54,055 nt of DNA from Bacteroidia bacterium (lineage in GTDB: Bacteria; Bacteroidota; Bacteroidia; B-17B0; Aurantibacillaceae). Within the stretch, counting starts at the first letter, position 1; every line of letters begins with the position of its first letter. A program made the position numbers and the translations under genes. Below are positions 1-10,167 of this stretch, in pieces. The stretch spans positions 1 to 54,055 of the forward strand of contig JAIOZA010000020.1 in assembly GCA_021740825.1 (NCBI GenBank), written 5' to 3'. Below the pieces are notes generated by a model, which was not told the DNA's origin, searched no databases, and was given only the letters and a program-made list of their open reading frames with translations.

Positions 1-151
1 GCTTTTCATTTTTCGTGGTAAATCATATTGCTAATTAGTTGCTCTCCAGCAGAGCTAATGTCCTCTTTTGACTTACAGGGCTAGTATAACAATTATTTTT
101 ATCAAAAGCACCAACTATTTTTTGCACCATTACCAAAAACAAGGCTATTTA

Positions 152-1036
152 TTAAGCGCTAACGCCCTTTAAAACAGCGGCCATTGTAATACCAATACTA
201 GCAGGGCTATCTACAACGTGTATGCCACACTCACGCATAATTTGCATTTTTGCCTGAGCTGTATCGTCATGTCCACCAACTATGGCGCCTGCGTGCCCCA
301 TGGTACGACCTTTAGGGGCAGTTTGCCCAGCTATGAAGCCAACAACAGGTTTTTTGTTTCCATTTGCTTTAATCCAACGAGCAGCATCTGCTTCGTAGCT
401 TCCACCAATTTCACCAATCATTACGATAGCGTCAGTTTCAGGATCATTCATCAATAATTCAACTGCATCGCGAGTTGGAGTGCCAATAATTGGATCTCCA
501 CCAATTCCAATTGCTGTACTAACTCCTAATCCAGCTTTAGCAACTTGATCAGCAGCTTCGTATGTTAAAGTCCCTGATTTAGAAACAATGCCTATGCGAC
601 CTTTCTTAAAAACAAATCCAGGCATAATACCAACTTTTGCTTCACCGGCAGTAATAACGCCCGGGCAGTTAGGACCGATTAAACGGCAAGCTTTACCTTT
701 CAAATACTCTTTTGTTGCAATCATGTCTTTTACAGGAATACCCTCTGTAATACAAATAATAACTTTAATTCCTGCCTCAGCAGCTTCCATAATAGCATCT
801 GCAGCAAAAGCGGCTGGAACAAAAATAATAGACGTATCGGCACCTGCTTTATCTACTGCATCTTTTACTGTATTAAAAACGGGTCTGTCTAAGTGAGTTG
901 TGCCGCCTTTACCAGGAGTTACTCCACCCACAACATTTGTTCCATATTCAATCATTTGTGTGGCATGAAAAGTTCCCTCTCCACCTGTAAAACCTTGAAC
1001 TATTACTTTTGAATTATTTCCTACTAAAACGCCCAT
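152..1036 (-). CDS. sucD: Succinyl-CoA synthetase (ADP/GDP-forming), alpha subunit
   Basis: Catalytic alpha subunit of succinate-CoA ligase, which interconverts succinyl-CoA and succinate with substrate-level phosphorylation in the TCA cycle; it works in the cytosol as a complex with SucB. The 294-residue length is normal for the family. A CoA-binding Rossmann domain fills roughly residues 1-125 and the ligase domain the rest. The phosphohistidine motif GHAGAIVGG is present with His248, matching the phosphorylated His of characterised enzymes, and the GPNCPG loop near residue 122 is intact. The ATG at 1036 is the first in frame and gives a standard N-terminus. sucB is not adjacent inside the window, as is common in Bacteroidota. 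Family assignment is very secure. Confidence 0.97.
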   Translation of the reverse strand: MGVLVGNNSKVIVQGFTGGEGTFHATQMIEYGTNVVGGVTPGKGGTTHLDRPVFNTVKDAVDKAGADTSIIFVPAAFAADAIMEAAEAGIKVIICITEGIPVKDMIATKEYLKGKACRLIGPNCPGVITAGEAKVGIMPGFVFKKGRIGIVSKSGTLTYEAADQVAKAGLGVSTAIGIGGDPIIGTPTRDAVELLMNDPETDAIVMIGEIGGSYEADAARWIKANGNKKPVVGFIAGQTAPKGRTMGHAGAIVGGHDDTAQAKMQIMRECGIHVVDSPASIGITMAAVLKGVSA

Positions 1037-1222
1037 TATACTTAAAATTATTGAGTTTGATATTTTTTAAATTCGTGTGTTAAAATTTGATGCGCTAATT
1101 TAAACATAAATCTTTATTTTTTGACAACTATTTATGGTTTTATTAGTTGGCTCACAAAAATAGCTGAAAGCACTTTGGCAGGCATCAAAAAAAGTAATTG
1201 CTGAATAAGATGCTGTCTAAAA

Positions 1223-2473
1223 TTAAAGTGTATTCTTATGAGTCCTTAATTTAACAATCTTGCTGACACGGTAAACCAAATAAACTCCAATTAAGATTAA
1301 AGTGGTAATAATTACTCCTAGCGTATCGTAATTCTCCAGCGGACTAAATTTATTTTTTTGATATACAATCATTCCTCCTGTAGCTGCTGCAATACCACCA
1401 GCAATTTGCTGTAATGATGAATTAATACTCATAAATGCTCCTCTGTCTTGCATTTTTGGTAATGCGCTAACCAATGCCATTGATGGTACCATACGGCTCA
1501 TAATCCCCATCATTAATAAAACATTCAACGTTACGATGATGGAAAAATGAACAGGTTGTAAATTTGTGTATATCAACACAACAACTGTTAACCAAATTGA
1601 TGCTAAAGCGAATAAAATAAATTTATCTATTTTATCACTTAATTTACCTATAAATGGCATAACAATTAGAGTTCCAATTCCAGAAATCATAAATAGCAAT
1701 GGAAGCTGAGTTTCGGTAACATGTAAATTATTTATGGCAAATGCACTTCCCCATGGCATCATCAAAAATCCTCCTAAGGATAGCATTGCAGTTGCTGTAA
1801 AACCTGCACGGTATTCTTTTTGCAATAATGTATTCCATAAATGTTTAATAGGATTATGTTCGCTTTTTATAGAGAGATGGTCACTAACTGATTTCATTTT
1901 AAATAAAATGAGTAACCATATTATTGAAGATAAACCAACAATCATTAAGAACGGCATTTGCCAATTCCAAATTGTAGCCAAGTACAAACTAATTGGAATT
2001 CCTAAAACTTGGCTAGCGCCAAATCCCATTTGCATAAATCCCATCACTCTGCCACGTTGCTCAAGCAAAAATAAATCGGCTACAATTGCTAATGAAATTG
2101 AACCAATAACCCCGCCAAATAAACCAGTAACAATTCTGGCAGCAACTAATAATTCAAAATTTGGCGCCATACTACAAAATAAAGTACCCAAAATAAAACC
2201 TATATAAAAAAATTGTAATAATTTCTTTCGATCAAATCTATCTGCAAAACCTGCCGTTAGCAAGCCAGCAATTCCTGCACTAAAAGCATAACTCGATACT
2301 GTTAAACCAAATTGTTTTGTAGTCATATTAAATGACTTCATTAAAATGTCTCCCAATGGCGACATAACCATGAAATCAAGAACCACTGTAAATTGGGTCA
2401 GTGCCAATAAAATAATAACTAATATTTGATAGGATGTAAGTTTAACAGAAGCTGATTTAGTTTTTGTGGACAT
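1223..2473 (-). CDS. MFS transporter, DHA1-like drug/metabolite exporter
   Basis: Inner-membrane secondary transporter of the major facilitator superfamily, 416 residues with about twelve hydrophobic segments. The loop between helices 2 and 3 carries the MFS signature GFADRFDRKKLL (about residues 75-86), and the ARIVTGLFGG stretch near residue 111 resembles the conserved helix-4 region of DHA1 proton antiporters. Substrate cannot be read from sequence; exporters of this branch move sugars, small drugs or metabolites. It stands alone: sucD lies 186 bp downstream in the same orientation, and upstream is a decayed gene region. The start ATG at 2473 gives a short cytosolic N-terminal tail before helix 1. 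Confidence 0.88.
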   Translation of the reverse strand: MSTKTKSASVKLTSYQILVIILLALTQFTVVLDFMVMSPLGDILMKSFNMTTKQFGLTVSSYAFSAGIAGLLTAGFADRFDRKKLLQFFYIGFILGTLFCSMAPNFELLVAARIVTGLFGGVIGSISLAIVADLFLLEQRGRVMGFMQMGFGASQVLGIPISLYLATIWNWQMPFLMIVGLSSIIWLLILFKMKSVSDHLSIKSEHNPIKHLWNTLLQKEYRAGFTATAMLSLGGFLMMPWGSAFAINNLHVTETQLPLLFMISGIGTLIVMPFIGKLSDKIDKFILFALASIWLTVVVLIYTNLQPVHFSIIVTLNVLLMMGIMSRMVPSMALVSALPKMQDRGAFMSINSSLQQIAGGIAAATGGMIVYQKNKFSPLENYDTLGVIITTLILIGVYLVYRVSKIVKLRTHKNTL

Positions 2474-2585
2474 GTGAGAAAGCGGTATTTTTTTGATGGA
2501 AATTAAATAGGTAGCTCAAATATATAAATTATTAAATAGGACAAAACAAGATTATTTATTTGCATTATTTTGACAATATTATGTG

Positions 2586-2730
2586 CAAAATGGCTAAGAC
2601 TATTTTACCAAAATTATTCTTGCGTTAGTTCTGTAATTCTATTTGTATGATGAGGGAATACCTGAATTAGCATATTTCAGGTTTAATCACTTTTTATTTT
2701 ATGCAACGCCGAAAAATTTCCTGATTTAAT
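2586..2730 (-). pseudogene. Remnant of a DUF985 cupin gene
   Basis: Two blocks match the intact DUF985 gene at 5696-6199 in the same orientation. Block 1 (about 2586-2674) aligns with about 5671-5758, covering the 3' end including the stop codon, with only scattered substitutions. Block 2 (about 2676-2725) aligns with about 5985-6032 and encodes the same HFYY/LHKIKSDE region. The roughly 230 bp lying between those blocks in the intact gene are missing, and no similarity is seen upstream of block 2, so the copy lacks its N-terminal half and much of its core. It is a dead duplicate of the nearby gene rather than a short functional protein. Confidence 0.8.
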
Positions 2731-2734
2731 TTGC

Positions 2735-2842
2735 AGCCACTGGCGAACATAATGTTTGGCTAAAATATTATGGATATTCCTACGCAATTGGTAAAACTAT
2801 GACTGAAGTACTAATAGATAAAAGTGTATACTCTACATAAAT
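2735..2842 (+). pseudogene. Possible 3' end of an unidentified lost gene
   Basis: A frame beginning around 2735 reads a protein-like tail (ATGEHNVWLKYYGYSYAIGK...), with aromatic-rich, non-repetitive composition, and ends in TAA at about 2840. A stop lies just upstream in the same frame, and no start codon or longer frame exists. It may be the C-terminus of a gene broken when the DUF985 copy was deleted, but chance cannot be excluded. Family not recognised. Confidence 0.25.
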
Positions 2843-2991
2843 ATTGAGCTAATTTCAATTAAAAAGACTGATTTTGAGGTAGTTGCTTGCCTGTAAATTT
2901 AAATTTACACATTTTGTTTAATCTTTTTAATGAAAAGTTAAACAAAATAGAAATAGTTGTGTTTGTGTGATATAACCAAAATATTTTAATT

Positions 2992-5502
2992 ATGAAAAAA
3001 CAACTATTAACCATTGGAAGCGCTTTACTGCTAGGCTCAGTAGCAACTTCATTAAAAGCTCAAACAGCTTCAGTACAAGTTATTCACAACTGCGCAGATG
3101 CAGCTGCAACCACCGTTGATATTTATGCAGGAACTGCATTATTAATCGACGATTTACAATTTCGTTTTGCCTCCCAAACATTTACAAATATTCCTGCTGG
3201 CGTGCCAATTGTTATTGGTGTAGCTCCAGGAACATCAACTTCCTCAGCTCAATCACTAGCAACTTTTACAGTAAACTTTGCCAATGGATCAAGCAATATT
3301 GTGGTTGCTGATGGCATTGTTAGTCCAACTGGATATAACCCTGGAAATACAACTGCTGGTTTTACATTAAACACATTTACTACTGCATTATCTGCAGCTC
3401 CTAATGGAACAACTACTAGTGTTTTAGTTCATCACGGAAGCACGGATGCTCCAACGGTTGATATTGTTGCTCCATTTTCGGGAGCTAATCCATTTATCCC
3501 AAATGCTTTAATAAATAATGCTAGTTATGGGGCATTTGCTGGATATTTAAATTTACCAACCGCTGACTATAAAATTCAAGTTCGTGACCAATTTTCTGAA
3601 AATGTAGTAGCTGAATACAGTGCACCACTTCAAACTTTAAGTTTAGGTGGCGCAGCTTTAACGGTTATCGCGAGCGGTTTTTTAAATCCTGCAAATAATA
3701 GTACTGGACCAGCTTTTGGTTTATATGTTGCTACGCCTGCAGGAGGTGCTTTACTTGCGCTACCAAGCAGTACTGTATCTTCAACTCGCTTACAGACAAT
3801 TCATAACTGCGCCGACTTAGCTGCGGCTCAAGTTGATGTGTATGTTCAATCACCAACCTCTGGCGCAAATGCCATAAAATTAATTGATAATTTTGCATTC
3901 AGAACAGCCTCTTCATTTATTGATGTACCAGTTGGAGAAACAATTACTTTATCTATCGCCGTTCCAACAAGTACAAGTGCTGTTGCTGCATTAGCAACTT
4001 TTACATATAATTTATCTGCTGCTAACAAATATCAATTAATTGCTTCTGGTTTAGTAAGTGGTTCAGGATATACTCCAAATAGCACTGCAGCTCCTTTTAA
4101 TCTTGCAGCCTATGCAATGGCAAAAGAGCGTTCGTCTTCAACATCAATTACAGATGTTTTAGTTTACCATGGTTCTACAGATGCCCCAACAGTTGATGTA
4201 GTAGCTCCTTTTTCTGGCGCTAATCCTTTTATTCCAAATGCTTTAGTAAATAATGCTAGTTACGGTGCATTTGCTGGATATTTAAATTTACCAACCGCTG
4301 ATTATAAACTTCAAGTTCGTGACCAATTTTCTGAAAATGTAGTGGCTGAATACAGCGCGCCTTTACAAACTTTAAGTTTAGGTGGTGCTGCTTTAACAGT
4401 AGTAGCAAGTGGTTTCTTAAATCCTGCAAACAACAGTAATGGTCCTGCTTTTGGGTTATATGTTGCCTTGCCTTCTGGCGGTGCATTAATTGCTCTTCCA
4501 ACAAGTACTATTTCTTCAACACGTTTACAAGCAATTCATAACTGTGCTGATTTAGCTGCGGCTCAAGTTGATGTGTATGTTCAATCACCAACTTCTGGAC
4601 CTACCGCTATCAAATTAATTGATAATTTTGCATTCAGAACAGCCTCTTCATTTATTGATGTACCAGTTGGAGAAACAATTACTTTATCTATCGCCCTTCC
4701 AACAAGTACAAGTGCTGTTGGTGCATTAGCAACTTTTACATACAATTTATCTGCTGCTAACAAATATCAATTAATTGCTTCTGGTATAGTAAGCGGTTCT
4801 GGATATACTCCAAATAATATTGCTGCTCCTTTTAATCTTGTTGCGAATGCAGCAGTTAGAGAACGTGCTTTATTGTCAACAAACACGGATGTATTAGTTT
4901 TCCACGGATCAACGGATGCTCCAACGGTTGATGTTCAAGCACAGGGTGCTGGAACGGTTGTAAATGACGTTGCTTATGGTGCATATAATTCTACTGGTTA
5001 TTTACAATTACCGTCAAATACAGCAGCAGGAGACTATACACTTCATATTACTAATGCTGCTGGAACTTCAACTGTTGCAAGTTATTTAGCTCCGTTAAAT
5101 ACATTAGGATTATCAGGGAATGCTATTACTGTTTTAGCAAGTGGTTTTTTAAATCCAGCAACAAATAGTAATGGTTCTGCTTTTGGATTGTGGGCTGCAT
5201 TAGCTTCAGGTGGAAATTTAATACCGCTTCCTACTTATTCAGCTACTTCTATTGACGAAAGTAATTTATTATCAAGATTAATAAATGTTTATCCTAATCC
5301 GTTTAATGATCAGATTAAAATTAGTAATGAAACAAAGGTAAACTTAGATATTACTGTTTTAGATATTATGGGTAAAGTTATTTCAACTGAAAAATCAAAT
5401 TCTGATATCATCAACGTAAACACTTCAGAGTTACCACAAGGCATTTATTTAATAAATGTAAAAAGCGATGAGTTATCAGCTACATATAAAGTAGTAAAAT
5501 AG
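2992..5502 (+). CDS. Secreted DUF4397-repeat protein with T9SS sorting domain
   Basis: An 836-residue extracellular protein. A signal peptide (MKKQLLTIGSALLLGSVATS, cut after KAQ near residue 24) is followed by six DUF4397-type beta domains arranged as three alternating A-B pairs: A domains start near residues 26, 265 and 510 (IHNCAD motif) and B domains near 142, 387 and 632 (HGSTDAPTVD motif). The last ~75 residues, from NVYPNPF to the ..YKVVK end, are a type A Por/T9SS sorting domain, so the protein should be exported by the type IX system and released or anchored on the surface. DUF4397 domains have no assigned activity; an adhesive or structural role is inference. Units 3417-4151 and 4152-4886 are near-identical tandem copies at DNA level. 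A strong terminator follows the stop codon. Monocistronic. Confidence 0.9.
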   Translation: MKKQLLTIGSALLLGSVATSLKAQTASVQVIHNCADAAATTVDIYAGTALLIDDLQFRFASQTFTNIPAGVPIVIGVAPGTSTSSAQSLATFTVNFANGSSNIVVADGIVSPTGYNPGNTTAGFTLNTFTTALSAAPNGTTTSVLVHHGSTDAPTVDIVAPFSGANPFIPNALINNASYGAFAGYLNLPTADYKIQVRDQFSENVVAEYSAPLQTLSLGGAALTVIASGFLNPANNSTGPAFGLYVATPAGGALLALPSSTVSSTRLQTIHNCADLAAAQVDVYVQSPTSGANAIKLIDNFAFRTASSFIDVPVGETITLSIAVPTSTSAVAALATFTYNLSAANKYQLIASGLVSGSGYTPNSTAAPFNLAAYAMAKERSSSTSITDVLVYHGSTDAPTVDVVAPFSGANPFIPNALVNNASYGAFAGYLNLPTADYKLQVRDQFSENVVAEYSAPLQTLSLGGAALTVVASGFLNPANNSNGPAFGLYVALPSGGALIALPTSTISSTRLQAIHNCADLAAAQVDVYVQSPTSGPTAIKLIDNFAFRTASSFIDVPVGETITLSIALPTSTSAVGALATFTYNLSAANKYQLIASGIVSGSGYTPNNIAAPFNLVANAAVRERALLSTNTDVLVFHGSTDAPTVDVQAQGAGTVVNDVAYGAYNSTGYLQLPSNTAAGDYTLHITNAAGTSTVASYLAPLNTLGLSGNAITVLASGFLNPATNSNGSAFGLWAALASGGNLIPLPTYSATSIDESNLLSRLINVYPNPFNDQIKISNETKVNLDITVLDIMGKVISTEKSNSDIINVNTSELPQGIYLINVKSDELSATYKVVK
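3417..4886 (+). repeat. 735-bp tandem duplication inside the DUF4397 gene
   Basis: Two consecutive in-frame units (about 3417-4151 and 4152-4886), each coding for a B-A pair of 245 residues, are highly similar at nucleotide level. For instance the block around 3895-3960 reappears unchanged at 4630-4695. Unit boundaries are approximate. The preserved synonymous sites point to a recent duplication or ongoing gene conversion; the first A domain and last B domain are much more diverged. Confidence 0.9.
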
Positions 5503-5523
5503 TAAAACTCACATAATTATTTT

Positions 5524-5556
5524 AAGAGGCTTTCTAACAGAAAGCCTCTTTTTTTT
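5524..5556 (+). terminator. Intrinsic terminator after the DUF4397 gene
   Basis: A perfect 11-bp stem (AAGAGGCTTTC / GAAAGCCTCTT) with a 5-nt TAACA loop is followed by a run of T residues, 22 bp after the stop codon. It is a textbook rho-independent terminator for the upstream gene. Confidence 0.92.
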
Positions 5557-5695
5557 GATATAAATAATAAAAACAATCATAGTAAAGTTTAATGCCATTT
5601 CCGGCATGACGAATATATTTTTTGTACAGATACCGAATTATCAATTTCAGGTTGATAATCTTTCAATCAAAATGGCGAAGACTATTTTACCAAAA

Positions 5696-6199
5696 TTATT
5701 CTCGTGTTAGTTCTGTTATTATTTTGGTATGCTGCGGGAATAGCTGAATTAGTAAATGCCTATTTGCTAATTCAAAATCATTAAAATCAAAACCAGGATA
5801 AACTGTGCAGCCAACTAATGAAAAATTACCATGATTATACACGCGCGAACCAAACCATGTATTGGCTTTTACCGTATATTGAAAAGTTTCATCTTTTAAA
5901 ATAGTAGAACCAATTTTAGTAATATTCAAATTTCCATTTGCATCAATTTCAACAACTTCTAAAGCATCACCATAATAAAAATGCCAGGTTTCATCACTTT
6001 TTATTTTGTGCAATGCAGAAAAATTTCCTTTTTCAATTAAAAAATAAATGCCTGTTGCCATATTTCTATCACCATTAAAATTAGGTGATAAATAGGATTG
6101 TGGAATTTTTCCTTCCGAACGATAGGTTTCTTTATAGTAACCACCTTCAGGGTGAGGAAGCAAATGCAGTTCTTTAACTAAAGTATCAACTGTTATCAT
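5696..6199 (-). CDS. DUF985 family cupin protein
   Basis: A 167-residue cytosolic single-domain RmlC-like cupin of the DUF985 family (Pfam Cupin_5). The N-terminus (LHLLPHPEGGYYKETYRSEG) is the family signature, followed by IYFLIEKGNFSALHKIKSDE with the beta-strand His and ending in CTVYPGFDFNDFEL, all typical. Members have been crystallised but the substrate is unknown for most; a sugar or small-molecule epimerase/isomerase-like role is only suggested by the fold. Its stop is separated from nothing conserved downstream; the start lies 1 bp from the metH stop region, so it is probably cotranscribed behind metH (6201-9914). A truncated second copy lies 3.1 kb away at 2586-2730. Confidence 0.9.
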   Translation of the reverse strand: MITVDTLVKELHLLPHPEGGYYKETYRSEGKIPQSYLSPNFNGDRNMATGIYFLIEKGNFSALHKIKSDETWHFYYGDALEVVEIDANGNLNITKIGSTILKDETFQYTVKANTWFGSRVYNHGNFSLVGCTVYPGFDFNDFELANRHLLIQLFPQHTKIITELTRE

Positions 6200-6200
6200 A

Positions 6201-9200
6201 TTAATAAGCTAAAACACTACCTAACCAACGTTCTACTTCTTCTACTTGCATATTTTTACGTTTTGCGTAATCTTCTATTTGTTCTTTGTTTAGTTTACCG
6301 ATCCCAAAATAGTGAGATTGAGGATGTGAAACATATAATCCGCTCACCGCAGCTGTTGGAACCATTGCTAAACTCTCTGTTAAAATAATACCGGTGTTTT
6401 TTTCAACATCCAACAATTTCCAGATAGTATTTTTCTCGGTATGATCTGGTTGAGCAGGGTAGCCCGGAGCTGGGCGAATGCCAGCATATTCTTCCTTAAT
6501 TAAATCTTCATTTTTATAATTTTCATCTTTGGCATAGCCCCAAATTTCTGTACGAACTTTTTTATGCATTAATTCTGCAAAGGCTTCTGCTAATCTATCT
6601 GCCAATGCTTTCAACATAATTGCACTGTAATCATCATGATCTTTTTCCAACAGAGCAACGTGCGCATCTATGCCAATTCCTGTGGTTAGTGCAAATGAAC
6701 CAATGTAATCTTGCTTCTCGACTCCGCTCGAAGTGACAACTTTTGGTGCAATAAAATCGGATAAAGCTAAATTATATTGTCCTGCTGGTTTTTTGCTTTG
6801 TTGACGTAATGAATGGAATGTGGCGATTACATTTCCTTTTTCATCATACACTTCAGTGTCATCATGATTTACTGTGTTGGCGGGATAAATACCAATGACA
6901 GCATTTGCTTGTAGCCATTTCTCAGAAATGATTTTACTCAACATTGCTTGCGCATCATTAAATAATTTTGTGGCTTCTACACCACGACTTACATCCGTTA
7001 AAATTTTTGGATACGAACCTTTTAATTCCCAGCTATGAAAGAAAGGCGTCCAATCAATATATTCTGAAATTTCTTTTAAATTATAATTTTCAAATACTTT
7101 AGTTCCAATAAAATTTGGTTTAGCAATTTCTGTTTTATTCCAATCTATTGGAAATTTATTTTCTCTGGCTTCTGCCATCGAAATTAATTTATTTTGAGAC
7201 TGCGCATTTTTATTTTGTTCACGCACACGCTCGTAGTCTTTATTGATGTCTGCCATAAATGCATCACGTAGTTCGTTTGAAATTAAACTACTTGCTACAG
7301 GAACTGATTTACTGGCATCATTGACATGAATCACTGGACCAGAATAATTTTGTGCAATCTTAACTGCTGTATGCACTTTAGAAGTTGTTGCGCCGCCAAT
7401 CATTAATGGTAGTTTAAAATTTAAACGTTCCATTTCTTTGGCTACATGAACCATTTCATCTAATGATGGCGTAATCAAACCACTTAAACCAATAATATCA
7501 ACGTTGTGTTTTTTTGCTTCTTCTAAAATTTTATCACAAGATACCATCACACCTAAGTCGATGATTTCATAATTATTACAAGCCAAGACAACGCCTACAA
7601 TGTTTTTTCCAATATCGTGTACGTCGCCCTTTACAGTTGCCATTAAAATTTTACCTGCGTTTGTTCTACCGTCGCCAACAATACCAGCTTTAGCATTATC
7701 TTCTTTTTCTTTTAATAAATAAGGTTCTAAATAGGCAACCGCTTTTTTCATCACACGGGCGCTTTTCACAACTTGCGGTAAAAACATTTTCCCACTTCCA
7801 AATAAATCTCCAACCACATTCATACCATCCATTAAAGGACCTTCAATTACATGTAATGGTCTGCCTAATTTTAAGCGAGCTTCTTCAGTATCTGCATCAA
7901 TATGTTCTACTAAACCTTTTACTAAGGCATAACTTAAGCGCTCTTCAACTGTTCCTTTTCTCCATGCTTCGTCTTTTTCTGTTTTCTCCTTGGTAATTCC
8001 TTTTAAGGATTCAGCATGATCAACCAATCGTTCTGTTGCGTCATCTCTTCTGTTTAATAAAACATCTTCAACTAATTCTAACAATGTTTTTTCAATGTCG
8101 TCATACACTACTAATTGAGCTGGGTTTACAATTCCCATATCCATTCCGTTTTTAACAGCATGGTATAAAAAAGCAGAGTGTATGGCTTCACGCACATGGT
8201 CATTTCCTCTGAAAGAGAAAGAAACATTACTTACGCCGCCACTTACTTTTGCATATGGTAAATTTTCTTTAATCCATTTGGTAGAATTAAAAAAGTCTAA
8301 GGCGTTTAAGCGATGCTCTTCCATACCTGTTGCAACAGGAAAAATGTTTGGATCGAAAATAATATCTTGTGCAGGGAAATGAACTTTATCTACTAGCACA
8401 TCATAAGCGCGTTTACAAATTTCTTTTCTGCGTTCAAATGTATCTGCTTGTCCAACTTCATCAAAAGCCATTACAATAACTGCGGCGCCGTATTGTTTTA
8501 TTTTACGAGCTTGCTCTATAAATTTTTCTTCACCTTCTTTTAATGAAATTGAGTTAACAATTGCTTTTCCTTGAACGCATTTTAGACCGGCTTCAATCAC
8601 GCTCCATTTACTAGAATCGATCATAATAGGCACACGAGAAATATCAGGTTCAGAGGCAATTAAATTTAAGAATGTTGTCATGGCTTGCTCGCTATCCAAC
8701 ATACCTTCATCCATGTTTACATCAATGACTTGAGCGCCACCATCAACCTGGTCTTTAGCTATAGATAAAGCTTCTTCAAAATTTCCTTCTTTAATTAATC
8801 GTAAAAATTTTTTAGAGCCAGTTACATTTGTTCGCTCACCTACATTTAAAAAATTACTTTCAGGTGTTAGCGTGTAAGGTTCTAAACCACTTAAATGCAT
8901 TAAAGTATCAGGTTGAGGTTTTTTGCGAGGTTTCGCATCTTTGGCTATTTCAGCAATGCGTTTAATATGGGCAGGAGTTGTTCCACAGCATCCACCAACA
9001 ATATTTAAAAATCCTGCTTTTAAAAAATCTTCAATTTGATGCCCCATTTCATGAGCATCTTGGTCGTATTCTCCAAACTGATTTGGTAAACCAGCGTTTG
9101 GATAAGCACTTACGTAAAAAGGCGCTTTATTAGAAAGTTCTTCTAAATAGGGACGCATATCTTTAGCACCTAGGGCACAATTTAAACCTACGCTTAATAA

Positions 9201-9914
9201 ATCAACGTGGGAAACTGAATTTAAAAAGGCTTCGGTTGTTTGTCCTGATAAGGTTCTTCCACTGGCATCAGTAATGGTTCCTGATACCATCACTGGCATT
9301 TTTTTATCAATTTTTTCGCAATAGTTTTGTATAGCAAATAAGGCCGCTTTGGCATTAAGTGTATCAAAAACAGTTTCAATTAATAATAAATCGGCTCCAC
9401 CATCAATTAATCCGCGCACTTGTTCGGTGTAAGCTTCAACTAATTCATCAAATGTTATTGCTCTAAATCCAGGGTCGTTTACATTTGGTGATAAAGATAA
9501 AGTACGATTGGTTGGTCCGATTGCGCCTGCCACGAACTTTGGAATAGCGGCAAATTCAGGGAATTCTGTTTTAAATTCAGTAATGGCTTCTTTTGCAATT
9601 TTAGCCGATTCAAAATTTAATTCATACACAAACTCTTGCATATCATAATCCGCCATAGCAATGGTTGTATCGCTGAACGTATTCGTTTCAATAATGTCAG
9701 CGCCTGCTTTCAAATATTCTTTATGAATAGTTTTAATGATTATTGGCTGAGTAATTGATAGCAAGTCATTATTTCCCTGCAAATCTTTATGCCAATCGGC
9801 AAAACGTTTTCCTCTGAAGTCTTTTTCAGTTAATTTATATTGCTGTATCATGGAGCCCATTGCTCCATCAATCACTAATACTCTTTTTTCTAATTCTTGT
9901 CTAATTGTATTCAT
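6201..9914 (-). CDS. metH: Methionine synthase, cobalamin-dependent
   Basis: Transfers a methyl group from 5-methyltetrahydrofolate to homocysteine through methylcobalamin in the cytosol. All four modules are in one 1237-residue chain: homocysteine-binding barrel (about 1-325, zinc ligands in GLNCALG and GGCCGTT), pterin-binding barrel (about 350-620), cobalamin cap and Rossmann domain (about 650-890, with DVHDIGK and lower axial His766), and the C-terminal AdoMet-dependent reactivation domain (about 910-1237, with [15 protein letters not shown]). Length equals E. coli MetH. A SAM-I riboswitch and terminator lie directly upstream, so expression should fall when SAM is plentiful. The DUF985 gene follows at once. 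The organism must obtain or make B12; no cobalamin genes are in the window. Confidence 0.98.
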   Translation of the reverse strand: MNTIRQELEKRVLVIDGAMGSMIQQYKLTEKDFRGKRFADWHKDLQGNNDLLSITQPIIIKTIHKEYLKAGADIIETNTFSDTTIAMADYDMQEFVYELNFESAKIAKEAITEFKTEFPEFAAIPKFVAGAIGPTNRTLSLSPNVNDPGFRAITFDELVEAYTEQVRGLIDGGADLLLIETVFDTLNAKAALFAIQNYCEKIDKKMPVMVSGTITDASGRTLSGQTTEAFLNSVSHVDLLSVGLNCALGAKDMRPYLEELSNKAPFYVSAYPNAGLPNQFGEYDQDAHEMGHQIEDFLKAGFLNIVGGCCGTTPAHIKRIAEIAKDAKPRKKPQPDTLMHLSGLEPYTLTPESNFLNVGERTNVTGSKKFLRLIKEGNFEEALSIAKDQVDGGAQVIDVNMDEGMLDSEQAMTTFLNLIASEPDISRVPIMIDSSKWSVIEAGLKCVQGKAIVNSISLKEGEEKFIEQARKIKQYGAAVIVMAFDEVGQADTFERRKEICKRAYDVLVDKVHFPAQDIIFDPNIFPVATGMEEHRLNALDFFNSTKWIKENLPYAKVSGGVSNVSFSFRGNDHVREAIHSAFLYHAVKNGMDMGIVNPAQLVVYDDIEKTLLELVEDVLLNRRDDATERLVDHAESLKGITKEKTEKDEAWRKGTVEERLSYALVKGLVEHIDADTEEARLKLGRPLHVIEGPLMDGMNVVGDLFGSGKMFLPQVVKSARVMKKAVAYLEPYLLKEKEDNAKAGIVGDGRTNAGKILMATVKGDVHDIGKNIVGVVLACNNYEIIDLGVMVSCDKILEEAKKHNVDIIGLSGLITPSLDEMVHVAKEMERLNFKLPLMIGGATTSKVHTAVKIAQNYSGPVIHVNDASKSVPVASSLISNELRDAFMADINKDYERVREQNKNAQSQNKLISMAEARENKFPIDWNKTEIAKPNFIGTKVFENYNLKEISEYIDWTPFFHSWELKGSYPKILTDVSRGVEATKLFNDAQAMLSKIISEKWLQANAVIGIYPANTVNHDDTEVYDEKGNVIATFHSLRQQSKKPAGQYNLALSDFIAPKVVTSSGVEKQDYIGSFALTTGIGIDAHVALLEKDHDDYSAIMLKALADRLAEAFAELMHKKVRTEIWGYAKDENYKNEDLIKEEYAGIRPAPGYPAQPDHTEKNTIWKLLDVEKNTGIILTESLAMVPTAAVSGLYVSHPQSHYFGIGKLNKEQIEDYAKRKNMQVEEVERWLGSVLAY

Positions 9915-9929
9915 TTTTTTATAATAAAA

Positions 9930-9959
9930 AATCCCTTCTGTTTTGAGTCAGAAGGGATT
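9930..9959 (-). terminator. Riboswitch expression-platform terminator of metH
   Basis: On the minus strand an 11-bp stem (AATCCCTTCTG / CAGAAGGGATT) with an 8-nt loop is followed by TTTTTATTAT. It sits between the SAM-I aptamer and the metH ATG, only 15 nt from the start codon, and is the expected off-switch formed when SAM is bound. Confidence 0.9.
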
Positions 9960-9999
9960 AGTGTGTTTTTATATTATTTTATATTACTAATTGTTTCCG

Positions 10000-10167
10000 A
10001 CTTATTTTCCCTAATTTAGTTAGGACGAATTCCCACCTTCTTTAAAATTTAAGAAATAAGATTTAAGAAGTAAGAATTTTATATCTCACTTCAAACTTCC
10101 GACTTCTTATTTTCTAAGGGTTGGTAAAGCTTCATAGGGCGTATCCCTCGGCTTTTCTTAATAAGTG
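10000..10167 (-). promoter_or_regulatory. SAM-I (S-box) riboswitch upstream of metH
   Basis: Read on the minus strand: P1 5' strand ACTTATT, then GCCGAGGGATACGCCC-TATGAAGC, which is the conserved S-box core, then ACCAACC, a long P3 arm, the GAAGGTGGGAATTC segment, a P4 hairpin CCTAA/TTAGG, and GGGAAAATAAGT closing P1. Order, spacing and conserved bases agree with SAM-I riboswitches. The P3 arm is enlarged by an AAGTAAGAA-type simple sequence (about 10035-10110). With the terminator at 9930-9959 it should repress metH when S-adenosylmethionine is abundant. Confidence 0.93.

Larger units (their letters stand above)
2474..2991. other. Intergenic stretch with gene remnants
   Basis: This 518-bp gap contains no intact gene. 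It holds the decayed DUF985 cupin fragment described separately (2586-2730, minus strand) and, on the plus strand, a short open stretch at 2735-2842 ending in a stop codon that could be the 3' end of another lost gene. The last 100 bp before the DUF4397 gene are AT-rich and should contain its promoter, but no confident -7/-33 pair was identified. Confidence 0.6.

Noticed and set aside
1-151. End of another gene before sucD
   Set aside because: No frame with coding character; nothing recognisable in the first 150 bp.
218-896. Two plus-strand open frames opposite sucD
   Set aside because: They lie entirely antisense to a clearly functional sucD, have no homology-like motifs and no promoter; shadow frames.
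3846-4763. Minus-strand frames inside the DUF4397 gene
   Set aside because: Two are near-identical because the host gene is tandemly duplicated; they are mirror frames of the repeats, not genes.
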